Assembly (NCBI RefSeq): GCF_036699995.1
Contig: NZ_CP144906.1
Coordinates: forward strand, 5,095,001 to 5,159,000
Direction: 5' to 3'
Source of the DNA: Clostridium beijerinckii
Lineage (GTDB): Bacteria; Bacillota; Clostridia; Clostridiales; Clostridiaceae
Length of the DNA stretch: 64,000 nucleotides
In this document: piece by piece, positions 37,992 to 47,636 of the stretch
Position numbering within the stretch: position 1 is the stretch's first letter
How the letters are laid out: each line of letters begins with the position of its first letter
Translations under genes and position numbers: made by a program
The notes under the pieces: generated by a model
What the model saw: only the letters and a program-made list of their open reading frames with translations
The model's database searches: none
Told to the model about the DNA's origin: nothing

Positions 37992-39206
37992 TTATCTATT
38001 ATACCAAGCTCCATCTGATCCTAATTTATATTCACCAACTGTTGTGTTATAAGCCATAGATCCATCATTATTTAAATAATAATATTTTCCATTATTTATG
38101 TCTTTAATCCATCCAACCTGCATTGTTCCTTGTGAATCTAAGTAGTACCAATTTCCATTTACTAACTGCCACCCTGTTTTTCTAGCTCCATCATCACCTA
38201 GATAGTACCAACTTCCATTATTATTCAGCCAACCTGTCGCCATATTCCCATCGGCTTGTACAAAATAGTTTTGCACCCAAGTATTCTTTACTGAGTTACC
38301 TGTAGAATCTTTATATTGCCATTTCCCATTAACTTGAACCCATTGACTTGTTTTAACTTCTGCTTGTTCATTGCTTTTAGAATTATTATTTGAATTATCT
38401 TTACCTCTAGTAATATTTAAAGTGTATACTCTTTCATTATCATCATCATCTTCAACTTTTATATCTATTACATTCTTCCCTTTATTTAATGATACATCAT
38501 CCTTAAATTTATCATCTTTATCAACTTTCACTCCATTTATTTTTACCTTATAATCATCATATTTACCGCTATCGCAATCAGGCCTTGCACGTATTGTAAT
38601 TTTACTTAAATCTTCTGGAACTTGCACATCATAATTATAAACTTTTTTTGAGAAGTCTATATTCCCTCCCATTAACGTAATACTGCTTAAGTATACATTA
38701 TCTGAATCTTCATCGTCATCATCATTTGATCCAGAATATTTTACTCTAATCTTATATTCATTTACATAAGAATTATCACTATATTTTACTGTTCCCGGAT
38801 CTCCGTTATATACTCTTACAGTAATAACATTTGTTCCAGATGATAAGTCAACATCCTCTCCAATATCTTTTCCTTCAGTATCTGATGATGTTTTTCCAAA
38901 TACCCTTATATTATCTGAATCCACCCCATCTGCATCTATATTTATTTCATCTGCCGAAGTCTTTCTAGTATAGTAAGTCTTTCCAGGTTGTACATCATCA
39001 CTGTCTACCCTATGCTTATCTGTACAATCACTCTCACTATAAAGAGACATATTATCTCCGTTTGAATCTTCTACTGTTAAATTAGTTATTTTATTAGCTG
39101 CATAAGCTTTAGTAGTTAGTAGACCCAAATTAGCCACTGGTGCAATTGTACTAACAGTATTTACAGCTAATATTATGGCTATTATTTTTTTCAAATTTTT
39201 GTTCAT
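37992..39206 (-). CDS. Cadherin-like/cell-wall-binding repeat surface protein, array member 1
   Basis: 404 residues. Signal peptide ends near TTKAYA-A (36). An N-terminal beta domain (about 40-156) contains the family phrase YYTRKTSADEINID. An Asp-rich linker leads to a cadherin-like beta-sandwich (about 170-268, YLSSITLMGGNIDFS to YTLNITRG). Five to six wall-binding repeats (about 286-404) finish the protein. It has two cysteines (61 and 211), unlike most members. It has no catalytic motif. An inverted repeat lies between its ribosome site and the upstream terminator. It is likely a wall-anchored adhesin or structural protein. Confidence 0.85.
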   Translation of the reverse strand: MNKNLKKIIAIILAVNTVSTIAPVANLGLLTTKAYAANKITNLTVEDSNGDNMSLYSESDCTDKHRVDSDDVQPGKTYYTRKTSADEINIDADGVDSDNIRVFGKTSSDTEGKDIGEDVDLSSGTNVITVRVYNGDPGTVKYSDNSYVNEYKIRVKYSGSNDDDDEDSDNVYLSSITLMGGNIDFSKKVYNYDVQVPEDLSKITIRARPDCDSGKYDDYKVKINGVKVDKDDKFKDDVSLNKGKNVIDIKVEDDDDNERVYTLNITRGKDNSNNNSKSNEQAEVKTSQWVQVNGKWQYKDSTGNSVKNTWVQNYFVQADGNMATGWLNNNGSWYYLGDDGARKTGWQLVNGNWYYLDSQGTMQVGWIKDINNGKYYYLNNDGSMAYNTTVGEYKLGSDGAWYNR

Positions 39207-39223
39207 ATATTCTCTCTCCTTTT

Positions 39224-39281
39224 AGGCATATGAAATAAAATAACAAGTTCAAAATACCATGGTTATTTTTTTATTATGCCT
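39224..39281. promoter_or_regulatory. Inverted repeat in the leader of array member 1
   Basis: AGGCATATGAAATAAAATAAC (39224-39244) pairs with GTTATTTTTTTATTATGCCT (39262-39281). It sits directly upstream of the ribosome site. Similar A/T-rich inverted repeats lie at the same place before 43698 and 47613. It may be an operator or mRNA-stabilising leader hairpin. Confidence 0.45.
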
Positions 39282-39296
39282 TATATAAAATAATAC

Positions 39297-39332
39297 AAAG
39301 AACGCCTATTTCATAAGCGTTCTTTATTTTTA
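39297..39332. terminator. Terminator after array member 2
   Basis: AAAGAACGC (39297-39305) pairs with GCGTTCTTT (39317-39325). T-rich sequence flanks it on both strands; it ends the leftward unit stopping at 39351. Confidence 0.75.
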
Positions 39333-39350
39333 ACCTGATTAAAATTAAAT

Positions 39351-40595
39351 TTATTTAATCCAAGCCCCATCAGCGCCTAATCTATATACACCAATTTTAG
39401 TGTTATAAGCCATAGACCCATCACTATTTAAATAATAATATTTTCCGTTCCTATCTTTTACCCATCCAGTCTGCATTCTTCCTTCTGAATCTAGATAATA
39501 CCATTTCCCACTTGATTGTTGCCATCCAACTTTCTTAGCTCCATCTGTTCCAAAGTAATACCAGCTTCCATTAAGATTTAACCATCCTGTAACCATATTT
39601 CCATCAGAGTTTAAATAATAATTTTGTATCCAACTATTCTTTACTACTTTTCCTTCTGCATCATTATACTGCCATATTCCATTTGTTTGTACCCATTGAT
39701 TAGCTTTAACATCTTTACTTCCTGTATTTGTATCAGTATTAGTTGAACCATTGTTTGTATTACTTGAAGAAACATTTCCTCTATTTATAATTAAAGTATA
39801 TACTCTATCTTTATTATTATGTTCAATTTCTACTTTTATGATATTTTGACCTTTTTCCAAGTTAACATTTCTCTTATAATTATCATCATAATCAGCATCT
39901 TCACCATCAATAGTAACATCGTAATTATCATTTTCTGGTGTTGCTTTAATTACCACTGTATTTACATTACTATCTACATTATAAGTATACTTAGTTATTG
40001 AGTTTGATAAATTTATAGTACTTCCAGCTATGCTAAGTCTCTCCAAATAAATGTCATCAAAATCTGTTTTATCTGAATCATCTTCGTCTATATGTCTTAC
40101 TTTTACTTCATATGTATTTAGCAGATCATACTCATCGTCATCATGTTCATTATTTCTTACAGTCTCACCATCTAGATCTTTCCCATATACCTTTATAATA
40201 AGATCAGTAACGACTGATTTATCTGTTAACTGAATATCATCTCCTACTTCTTTACCTTTAGTAGAATCTGAACTATCTCTAAATACTCTGACAAATCTAT
40301 CATCTGGCCCGCTTATATCTACACTCACAGTTCTTGAGGAAGTTTTAGCATAATATATTTCATCTTCATGAACGTCTTCTTCTTTAATTCTATTCTTATA
40401 ATCATTATCATCATAAAGTTTTACATTATTACCATCACTATCATCTAATGATAAGCTATCCAATGTACTCTCATCATTAGTAGTCGAAGCATAAGCCCTT
40501 GTAGTTAATAGATTTATCTTCGAAACTGGTGTTGCCGCTGAAATTGTTCCTATAGCTAGTACAATTGCAATCACTCTCTTTATATTTTTATTCAT
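39351..40595 (-). CDS. Cadherin-like/cell-wall-binding repeat surface protein, array member 2
   Basis: 414 residues. Signal peptide ends near TTRAYA-S. The N-terminal beta domain (about 45-165) contains YYAKTSSRTVSVDISGPD. One cadherin-like domain (about 180-275, IYLERLSIAGSTINLS to YTLIINRG) is followed by an Asn/Thr-rich linker and about six wall-binding repeats. The gene starts 50 bases after the stop of member 3 with no terminator between, so both are probably on one transcript. GGAGGGA precedes the ATG. Close paralogue of its neighbours; likely wall-attached, non-enzymatic. Confidence 0.85.
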   Translation of the reverse strand: MNKNIKRVIAIVLAIGTISAATPVSKINLLTTRAYASTTNDESTLDSLSLDDSDGNNVKLYDDNDYKNRIKEEDVHEDEIYYAKTSSRTVSVDISGPDDRFVRVFRDSSDSTKGKEVGDDIQLTDKSVVTDLIIKVYGKDLDGETVRNNEHDDDEYDLLNTYEVKVRHIDEDDSDKTDFDDIYLERLSIAGSTINLSNSITKYTYNVDSNVNTVVIKATPENDNYDVTIDGEDADYDDNYKRNVNLEKGQNIIKVEIEHNNKDRVYTLIINRGNVSSSNTNNGSTNTDTNTGSKDVKANQWVQTNGIWQYNDAEGKVVKNSWIQNYYLNSDGNMVTGWLNLNGSWYYFGTDGAKKVGWQQSSGKWYYLDSEGRMQTGWVKDRNGKYYYLNSDGSMAYNTKIGVYRLGADGAWIK

Positions 40596-40645
40596 AGTCT
40601 ATCCCTCCACTTTTATTATGCATTCTCATTCTAATCTGGTGATTT

Positions 40646-42193
40646 CTATTTTTGTATCCAAGCACCATCATACCCTAATTTATATCCGCCTACTGTTGTA
40701 TTATATGCCATGGCACCATTGCTATTTAAGTAATAATACTTTCCATTTGAATCTTTAATCCATCCTGTTTGTATCTTACCTTGTGAATCTAGATAATACC
40801 AAGCTCCATCTACTGATTGCCATCCTGTTTTTCTAGCTCCATCACTGCCTAAATAGTACCAGCCTCCGTTATAATTTAACCATCCAGTGGCCATATCTCC
40901 GCTGTCAAGTAAGTAATAATTTCCTACCCAAGTATTCTTAACAAAATTTCCTGATGCATCATTATACTTCCATGATCCATTTACTTGTACCCATTTATTA
41001 TAATTAGTTTCTCCTCCAGTGGTATTATTTTGTGTTGAAGTGACACTTCCTCTGATCACTGTCAAAGTGTAAACTCTTTCTTCACCACTATTTTCATTTT
41101 TAACGTCTACTTTAATTTTATTCTCGCCATCTTTTAGATTAACTGTTGTTTTATAATCATCATCTTCAAATACTTCATCACCGTTAACCTTAACTGTATA
41201 AAAATCTTTTTCTGGTTCCGCTTTAATTGTAACTTTATTTACATCGCTAGGGACATTAGAACTATAATTCACTTGTGATTGTGATAATGAGAAAAGTCTG
41301 CCATCAATGCTTAGTTTATCTAGATAAATGCTATCTTGATGCTCTGGTTCTGCTGTATCTTGCGAGCTTGTACCATTTGATGAAGGATTTCCTCTATTTA
41401 TTATCAAAGTATATACTCTATCTTTATCACCATCTTCAAGTTCTATTTCAAACTCATTTGTGCCTTCATCTAAATCTACTTCTTTTTTATAGTTATCTGC
41501 ACTTTGAACATTTTTATTATCAATAGTAACATCATAATCGTCATCTTCTGGTGTTGCTTTAATTGTTACTCTCTTTACATCACTGGCAACATTATAAGTA
41601 TACGTTAATTCAGATTTTGACAACTGAACCTTATTATTATTTACACTGAGCCTTTCTAAATAAATATTATCATTATCCTTATTTTGATTATAATCTGGGT
41701 TCTCTACTTTAATCCTATATGTACTTAAGACATTATAATCATCATTATCTTTGTATCTCATATCATCATCTGGTTCTTTGCCATATACCTTTATTGTAAG
41801 AGTAGTAGTTGAAGAATCATCTGATAAATCAACGTCCTCCCCTACCTCTTTTCCTTTTGAAGAAGATGATGTTCCATTAAATACTCTAACATATTTTTCA
41901 TCAGGCCCATCAATATCAATACTTACAGTATCTGATGAAGTTTTTGCGTAATAAGTTTCTCCCTCTTCTACATCACTGGCATTTACTTTGCTGTCATAAT
42001 CACTATCACTATATAGTTTTATGTTGTTTCCATCTTCATCATTTAATTCTAGACGATCCAAATAATCATCATCGTTATCATTTGCTGCATAAGCTTTTAT
42101 AGTCAATACATTTATATTTGTAGCAGGCGCTGCTGCTGAAACGATTCCAAGAGCTAACGCTATTGAAACTATTTTAATCATATTTTTCTTCAT
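40646..42193 (-). CDS. Cadherin-like/cell-wall-binding repeat surface protein, array member 3 (two cadherin-like domains)
   Basis: 515 residues from ATG 42193, chosen because GGGGG lies seven bases upstream; the frame continues 45 bases further without one. After the signal peptide (to about IKAYA-A) and N-terminal beta domain, two cadherin-like domains follow in tandem (about 185-285, IYLERLSVNNNKVQLS; about 300-395, IYLDKLSIDGRLFSLS). Each ends in a YTL-x-RG motif. Six wall-binding repeats close the protein. The second cadherin-like domain distinguishes it from members 1, 2, 4 and 5 and suggests domain duplication. Confidence 0.85.
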   Translation of the reverse strand: MKKNMIKIVSIALALGIVSAAAPATNINVLTIKAYAANDNDDDYLDRLELNDEDGNNIKLYSDSDYDSKVNASDVEEGETYYAKTSSDTVSIDIDGPDEKYVRVFNGTSSSSKGKEVGEDVDLSDDSSTTTLTIKVYGKEPDDDMRYKDNDDYNVLSTYRIKVENPDYNQNKDNDNIYLERLSVNNNKVQLSKSELTYTYNVASDVKRVTIKATPEDDDYDVTIDNKNVQSADNYKKEVDLDEGTNEFEIELEDGDKDRVYTLIINRGNPSSNGTSSQDTAEPEHQDSIYLDKLSIDGRLFSLSQSQVNYSSNVPSDVNKVTIKAEPEKDFYTVKVNGDEVFEDDDYKTTVNLKDGENKIKVDVKNENSGEERVYTLTVIRGSVTSTQNNTTGGETNYNKWVQVNGSWKYNDASGNFVKNTWVGNYYLLDSGDMATGWLNYNGGWYYLGSDGARKTGWQSVDGAWYYLDSQGKIQTGWIKDSNGKYYYLNSNGAMAYNTTVGGYKLGYDGAWIQK

Positions 42194-42354
42194 TTTATTT
42201 CCCCCGTTTCTACTTATATATTTAATTAGTAAATACATCCTTAATTAATTATATATCAGGATTAACAATTAAAGTAGACTTTTTGAGTTTTTTAGTAATA
42301 TTACCAACAATATAAAATATTGTAAATAAACTTGCAACTTCTAAATATATTTAT

Positions 42355-42396
42355 TTAAAGCAAAAGAAACGTCTATTAAATAAACGTTCTTTTGCT
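42355..42396 (-). terminator. Terminator after array member 4
   Basis: CAAAAGAAACGT (42361-42372) pairs with AACGTTCTTTTG (42383-42394), followed by TTTAAATA on the minus strand. Confidence 0.65.
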
Positions 42397-42423
42397 TTTT
42401 TAGTTATTATACTATTTATATTC

Positions 42424-43698
42424 TTAGTTAATCCAAGCTCCATCTGATCCAAGCTTGTATTTACCAATCATTGTATTATAAGCCATAGATCCATCGCTAT
42501 TTAAATAGTAATACTTTCCACTACCTAAATCTCTAACCCATCCAGTTTGCATTGCACCTTCTGAGTCTAGGTAGTACCATTTTCCACCTGCTTGTTGCCA
42601 TCCTGTTTTTCTTGCTCCATCAGAACCTAGATAGTACCACTTTCCACTATAATTCAACCACCCAGTAGCCATATTTCCATCAGCTTGTACAAAGTAATTT
42701 TGAACCCATGTATTTTTCACTGTATTTCCTGTTGCATCTTTATATTGCCAGTTTCCGCCAACTTGTACCCATTTATTTGTAACAGTTGCTACAACATCAG
42801 TTGCACTGCTTGGTGAACCAGAAGCTGTATTTGTTGTACTTCCTGTAGTCGATGATGTGCCGCCTCTGTTTATAATTAATGTATATACTCTTTCATCATC
42901 ACCATCTTCAAGTTCAATTTTGATTTTATTTTCACCTTTATCCAAATCTACATCTGATTTGTACTTATCATCTTCATCTACACTGTCACCATCGATTGTA
43001 ACATCATAATCATCTTCATCTGGAGTTGCTTTAATTGTTACTTCATCTGTATCACTACTTACATTATAAGTATATTCAACTTTTGATTTTGATAAACTAA
43101 TAGTTTGACCATCTACACTAAGTCTATCTAGGTAGATATCATCGTAATCATCTGAACTATCATCAGAATCTTCATCATCTGAATCCGAAGAATCAGCTGT
43201 ACATTTAACCTTTATTGTATATTCACTTGAATAATCGTCATCTTCTAATCTTACATCATCATCTGGTTCTTCATCATATACTCTTACAGTAAGAGTAGTA
43301 GTTGAATCTTTGTCTAAGCTTATATCACTACTTATTTTTTTACCTTTAGTAGAATCTGAAGTTCCCTTAAAAACTCTAACATATTTTGAACTTGGTCCAT
43401 CTATATCTATATTTATAGTATCTGATGAAGTCTTAGCAAAATATTTCTCGCCAGCCTCTACCTGATCTGCATCAACTTTATCATCACTATCATAGCTACT
43501 GCTTTCGTAAAGCTTTATTTTACTACCACTTTCAGTAAGCAATTGTAAGCTTTCAAGTTCAGTTTCATCATTTGAATCGTCATCAGATGATGCATAAGCT
43601 TTTGTAGTTAAGAAATTTATATTTGTTGCAGGCGCTACTGCTGAGATAGTTCCTATTGCTAATGCAATTGCAACTATTTTTTTCAAATTTTTATTCAT
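42424..43698 (-). CDS. Cadherin-like/cell-wall-binding repeat surface protein, array member 4 with Ser-Asp linker
   Basis: 424 residues. Signal peptide ends near TTKAYA-S (37). The N-terminal beta domain (about 47-165, YFAKTSSDTINIDIDGPSS) is joined by a 20-residue Ser/Asp-only-like linker (168-187, with SDSDDEDSDD) to one cadherin-like domain (about 188-285, IYLDRLSVDGQTISLS to YTLIINRG). A Ser/Thr-rich linker and six wall-binding repeats follow. The Ser-Asp linker recalls the stalks of MSCRAMM adhesins, though far shorter. It has its own terminator and an upstream inverted repeat. Confidence 0.86.
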   Translation of the reverse strand: MNKNLKKIVAIALAIGTISAVAPATNINFLTTKAYASSDDDSNDETELESLQLLTESGSKIKLYESSSYDSDDKVDADQVEAGEKYFAKTSSDTINIDIDGPSSKYVRVFKGTSDSTKGKKISSDISLDKDSTTTLTVRVYDEEPDDDVRLEDDDYSSEYTIKVKCTADSSDSDDEDSDDSSDDYDDIYLDRLSVDGQTISLSKSKVEYTYNVSSDTDEVTIKATPDEDDYDVTIDGDSVDEDDKYKSDVDLDKGENKIKIELEDGDDERVYTLIINRGGTSSTTGSTTNTASGSPSSATDVVATVTNKWVQVGGNWQYKDATGNTVKNTWVQNYFVQADGNMATGWLNYSGKWYYLGSDGARKTGWQQAGGKWYYLDSEGAMQTGWVRDLGSGKYYYLNSDGSMAYNTMIGKYKLGSDGAWIN

Positions 43699-43717
43699 AA
43701 TGTTCTCCCTCCACTTT

Positions 43718-43775
43718 AAGCATGCGAAATAAATAATAGGTATGCATACTGGTCTATTATTTTTCGATTGTGCTT
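43718..43775. promoter_or_regulatory. Inverted repeat upstream of array member 4
   Basis: AAGCATGCGAAATAAATAATAG (43718-43739) largely pairs with 43754-43775 (CTATTATTTTTCGATTGTGC). It sits between the ribosome site of member 4 and the stop of member 5, so it could be a leader hairpin, operator or terminator of member 5. Confidence 0.45.
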
Positions 43776-43862
43776 TAATTACATATTATAATTATTTTAC
43801 CACTTAATTCATTATTGTGCGCTTAACACATTTAAGTTTACAATTTATTTACAGAAGTATTA

Positions 43863-45164
43863 TTATTCTAATTCTCCATCCGTGCCTAATTTATATGCAC
43901 CTATTGCAGAATCTTTTATCATTTTACCTGTAGAATCTAAGTAATACCATTTCCCGCTTGAATCTTCAATCCAGCCTGTCTCCATAGCTCCACTACCATC
44001 AAGGTAGTACCAGTTTCCAGTTGAATCTTCTAACCATCCCATTTGCATGGCTCCACTTTTATTTAGATAATACCAATTTTTATTTGTATTTACCCATCCT
44101 GTCTGCATTTCACCATTTTCGTTGAAATAATACCAGTTGTTATTATCACTAAACCATCCTGTAGTCCTAAAGCCATCTTGTCCTAAATAATAATTCTTTC
44201 CAGTATCCTTATCAAACCACCACTTATTTTTTAAAACTGAGCCTGTACCATCTACATATCTCCATTTTCCATCTACTCTTTGCCATGCATTAAGGCTGCC
44301 TTCTTGAGTTTGAATTGCAAAGTTTTGGCCGTTTGAAGAATCAGTTTTATTTGCTGATTTACCCCTATATACATTCAAAGTATAAGTTGTATCTTCATCC
44401 TCATGCTCAACATATATTGTTATAGTATTATTTCCTTTATCTAAATTAACTGTCTTTTCGAAATTATCATCTTTATATACTGAGTTTCCATTGATTTCTA
44501 TATAATCATCATCATCGTCAGGATTAGCTCTAACAGTTAATTTTTCAACATCTTCACCAACATTAACATCATAAGAAGTTTTATTTTTTGAAAAATCAAC
44601 ACTTCCATCACTTAAATTAATTCCATCTAAATAAGCATATTCTCTATCTTCTTCTGCTTCTGATGTACTACTTTCTTTTCTTGCATGAATAATATAAGTC
44701 TTTTCACAATCACTTACATCTCCATTATTATAAGCTTCCTTATATGCTTCTTCGCTCTTATATGTTCTTAGATAGATATCTTTATAGCCTGAGCCAATGT
44801 TAACATCTTGTCCAACATCTTCACCTTTTTCAGATCTGCTTGATGAAGTAAACATCTTAACTACATATCCGCTTCCTTTTACTTCTGCAGCTATATTAAA
44901 GTCACTTACACCTTTAAGCTGTACATAATAGTCAGTATCGCTTGATAAATCTACTTCATCTCCAGAATAACTATCAAGCAATTTAATTTTGCTTCCGCTA
45001 CCCCAAGTCAAATCTAGCGATTTTAATTCTCCATTACTAGCATCATTATATGTTGATGCATAAGCTTCAACGCTTCCTAATAGAAAATTGTTGCTTGGTG
45101 CAAATCCAGAAACAGCTGCAACCACAAGAGTTGCTGCAATTATATATTTAATTTTTTTATGCAT
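43863..45164 (-). CDS. Cadherin-like/cell-wall-binding repeat surface protein, array member 5
   Basis: 433 residues. Signal peptide ends near VEAYA-S. The N-terminal beta domain (about 45-165) is more divergent (YYVQLKGVSDFNIAAEVKG) and resembles that of member 6. One cadherin-like domain (about 177-270, AYLDGINLSDGSVDFS to YTLNVYRG) precedes about seven wall-binding repeats, the C-terminal ones containing TGWIEDSSGKWYYLDSTG. The protein ends sooner after the last repeat than other members. AGGAGG-like sequence precedes the ATG. The 5' region up to 45885 holds a tandem repeat rather than a gene. Confidence 0.85.
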   Translation of the reverse strand: MHKKIKYIIAATLVVAAVSGFAPSNNFLLGSVEAYASTYNDASNGELKSLDLTWGSGSKIKLLDSYSGDEVDLSSDTDYYVQLKGVSDFNIAAEVKGSGYVVKMFTSSSRSEKGEDVGQDVNIGSGYKDIYLRTYKSEEAYKEAYNNGDVSDCEKTYIIHARKESSTSEAEEDREYAYLDGINLSDGSVDFSKNKTSYDVNVGEDVEKLTVRANPDDDDDYIEINGNSVYKDDNFEKTVNLDKGNNTITIYVEHEDEDTTYTLNVYRGKSANKTDSSNGQNFAIQTQEGSLNAWQRVDGKWRYVDGTGSVLKNKWWFDKDTGKNYYLGQDGFRTTGWFSDNNNWYYFNENGEMQTGWVNTNKNWYYLNKSGAMQMGWLEDSTGNWYYLDGSGAMETGWIEDSSGKWYYLDSTGKMIKDSAIGAYKLGTDGELE

Positions 45165-45370
45165 AAACTTCCTCCTTACTTTTATTTATAAAATTAATCT
45201 ATTTACTTTTACATAACTTACTTATTATATAAATAAACATTATATAGTTATAATAACATAACTTAATTTAATTATAAATATAGAACTATAATCCTATACT
45301 ATTCCAAGTGTACTACATAGTTCTAAAAATTCTATTATATAAATATTAATTTTTTATAAATAATTAATTT

Positions 45371-45722
45371 ATCATATCATCAAAATATACAAAGCAATTT
45401 TTATCTCATAGTATAATATGTAGACATTTCACATGAATAATCCATAATATATATGTTCCAATTCACAATGCACATTTCACAATTCTAACTAAAATTATTG
45501 CAATATTTTTAGAATTATAATGAAGAATTGTTTTTTAATGTATATATCATATCATCAAAAGATATAAAATAATTTTTATATCATAATATATGTAGTTATT
45601 TCGCATGAACAATCTATAATTAATAATCTACAATATTGTTGAAATTCATAATGCACAATTCCAGCTATAATCATTGCAATATTTTTAGAATTATGATGAA
45701 GAATTATTTTTGCAATATATGT
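45371..45722. repeat. Tandem direct repeat of about 175 bp in a 720-bp gene-free gap
   Basis: Copy 1 (45371-45545) and copy 2 (45546 to about 45722) both begin ATCATATCATCAAAA and share AATGCACA-type and ATTGCAATATTTTTAGAATTAT motifs, with scattered differences. The gap 45165-45885 otherwise shows only the terminator at 45775-45820. This is an old duplication without coding potential. Confidence 0.65.
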
Positions 45723-45774
45723 GTTAGTGATTGAAAACTTAATTTTATCTCCTGATTAGTAATCATTTGATTGA

Positions 45775-45820
45775 TTAAAACAAGAACTCACTTATAAGAA
45801 TAAAGCGAGTTCTTGTTTCA
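45775..45820 (-). terminator. Terminator after array member 6
   Basis: CAAGAACTC (45781-45789) pairs with GAGTTCTTG (45807-45815), followed by TTTTAATC on the minus strand. Confidence 0.75.
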
Positions 45821-45885
45821 TTATTAGTAACTTAATCTAAAAACTAAATTAAATGTACAATTAAATTAATGTTCATAATATTTTC

Positions 45886-47613
45886 CTAAAGTATTAAAGC
45901 TCCACTATTATTGAATTTATACTCTTTTCCATTAATAGTTCTTGTTCCAGTTGCCATGCTACCATCTTCAGTTAAATAGTATTTTGAATTATAGTCAATT
46001 AACCATCCTTTTTGCATTGTTCCATCTGCATTAAAGAAGTACCACTTTCCACCATCTGATAACCAGCCTGTCCTCATTGAGCCATCTTGATTTAAATAAT
46101 ACCAATTGTCAACTTTTTTAGTATCATTATCTCCTGAATTAGTTGATGCATCAGTGTTCTTATTTTGATCATCTACTGTTTCTTTATGCCAGCCTGTAAC
46201 CATTGCTCCATCCGACCCCAATAAATACCACTTTTCATTATCTTTTTGCCAACCTGTAAGCATTGCACCTTTACTATCTAACAAGTACCATTTTTCATTA
46301 TCTTTATGCCAGCCTGTAACTCTTAAACCATCTTTATCTAAGTAACAGTATACTTTTTGATCTTTATCATAAAGCCATGAACTTTTTAATACTTTTCCAT
46401 TTTCATCATAATACTTCCAACCATCATTAGTTTGAACCCATTGAGATTTCTTATCTGATGTATCCTCAGTATTATTGTCCTTGCTATCATCTGCTTCCTT
46501 ACCTCTATTTATAGTCAAAGTATAAGTTCTCTTTTTATCATTTAACTCATCTTCAACATTTACCTTTATGACATTTTTTCCTTTATCTAATGATACTTTT
46601 TTTTCATAGTCATCACTTGATCTTACTTCATCTCCATCAATTGTAACTGAATAATCGCTATCTTCTGGCTCTGCACCTATAGTTATTTTACTTACAGACT
46701 CATCTAAATCAACATTGTATGAATTATCATCTTTAGAAAAGTCAATATCGCCTTCACTTAAAGTTATATGATCTAAATATATATCATCTTCGTTATCAGA
46801 ATCGTCTCCTCTAGTAACATTTAATGTATATGTTCTTTGATTATCCTTACTATCTGTAACTTTTATTTTAATCTCATTTTTACCTTTATCTAAAGATACA
46901 GTTTTTTTATAATTATCGCTAGAATCTACTAAAGATCCATCTACTCTGACTCTGTCGCTATTACTCTCAGGAATTGCTTTAATCCACATGCTCTCAACAT
47001 TTTCATCAACCTTTATATCATAGCTTGTTTTTCCTTTTATGAAATCTATATCTCCTTTGCTTAAGTCAATATTATCTAAATATATCGAATCTTGAGAATC
47101 ATCCTCATAAGAACTTTCTTTAGTCTTTCTTACATTTAGCGTATATTCTTCTTTACAATTTGATACATTATTCTTTACTTTATTAAATTCTGATTTAGAC
47201 TTATAAGTTCTTATATATAAAGTTGTATCACCTTTTCCAAGTAAGATTTCGTCCCCTGGATCATAAGCTGTAGCATTTTCTGCATCAGATGTAAAAATCT
47301 TAACTACATAGTCATCACCTTCAGCGTCAGCCGTTATCTTAATTCCATCACTATCATCAGTAAGCTTTGTATAGTATTCTGTTTCATCACTTAATTTTAC
47401 TGTATCTCCATTATATCCATCACGCAAATCAAGAGTTTCTCCATCTAAAGATTTTATCTTTAGAGTTTTTAATTGTTCATCATCTGGAGAATATGAAGAT
47501 GCATAAACAGGTTTTGCTCCTACAAAATATGTATTTAATGTCGTAGGTGAAATTGTTGAAATTGTATTGACAGCAACTGTGATCGCAATTATTCTTTTTA
47601 TATTTTTATTCAT
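45886..47613 (-). CDS. Cadherin-like/cell-wall-binding repeat surface protein, array member 6 (two cadherin-like domains)
   Basis: 575 residues from ATG 47613, which has GGGGAGG six bases upstream; a further 15 bases of frame lack one. Signal peptide ends near VYA-S. The N-terminal beta domain (about 45-170) is followed by two cadherin-like domains (about 183-275, IYLDNIDLSKGDIDF; about 280-375, IYLDHITLSEGDIDF). About seven wall-binding repeats follow, interrupted by a Asp/Asn/Thr-rich spacer (TVDDQNKNTDASTN). It is the largest of the array and the first in transcription direction. Its likely promoter overlaps an inverted repeat (47637-47673). Confidence 0.85.
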   Translation of the reverse strand: MNKNIKRIIAITVAVNTISTISPTTLNTYFVGAKPVYASSYSPDDEQLKTLKIKSLDGETLDLRDGYNGDTVKLSDETEYYTKLTDDSDGIKITADAEGDDYVVKIFTSDAENATAYDPGDEILLGKGDTTLYIRTYKSKSEFNKVKNNVSNCKEEYTLNVRKTKESSYEDDSQDSIYLDNIDLSKGDIDFIKGKTSYDIKVDENVESMWIKAIPESNSDRVRVDGSLVDSSDNYKKTVSLDKGKNEIKIKVTDSKDNQRTYTLNVTRGDDSDNEDDIYLDHITLSEGDIDFSKDDNSYNVDLDESVSKITIGAEPEDSDYSVTIDGDEVRSSDDYEKKVSLDKGKNVIKVNVEDELNDKKRTYTLTINRGKEADDSKDNNTEDTSDKKSQWVQTNDGWKYYDENGKVLKSSWLYDKDQKVYCYLDKDGLRVTGWHKDNEKWYLLDSKGAMLTGWQKDNEKWYLLGSDGAMVTGWHKETVDDQNKNTDASTNSGDNDTKKVDNWYYLNQDGSMRTGWLSDGGKWYFFNADGTMQKGWLIDYNSKYYLTEDGSMATGTRTINGKEYKFNNSGALIL

Positions 47614-47636
47614 AAAATTCCTCCCCATCCATTATA

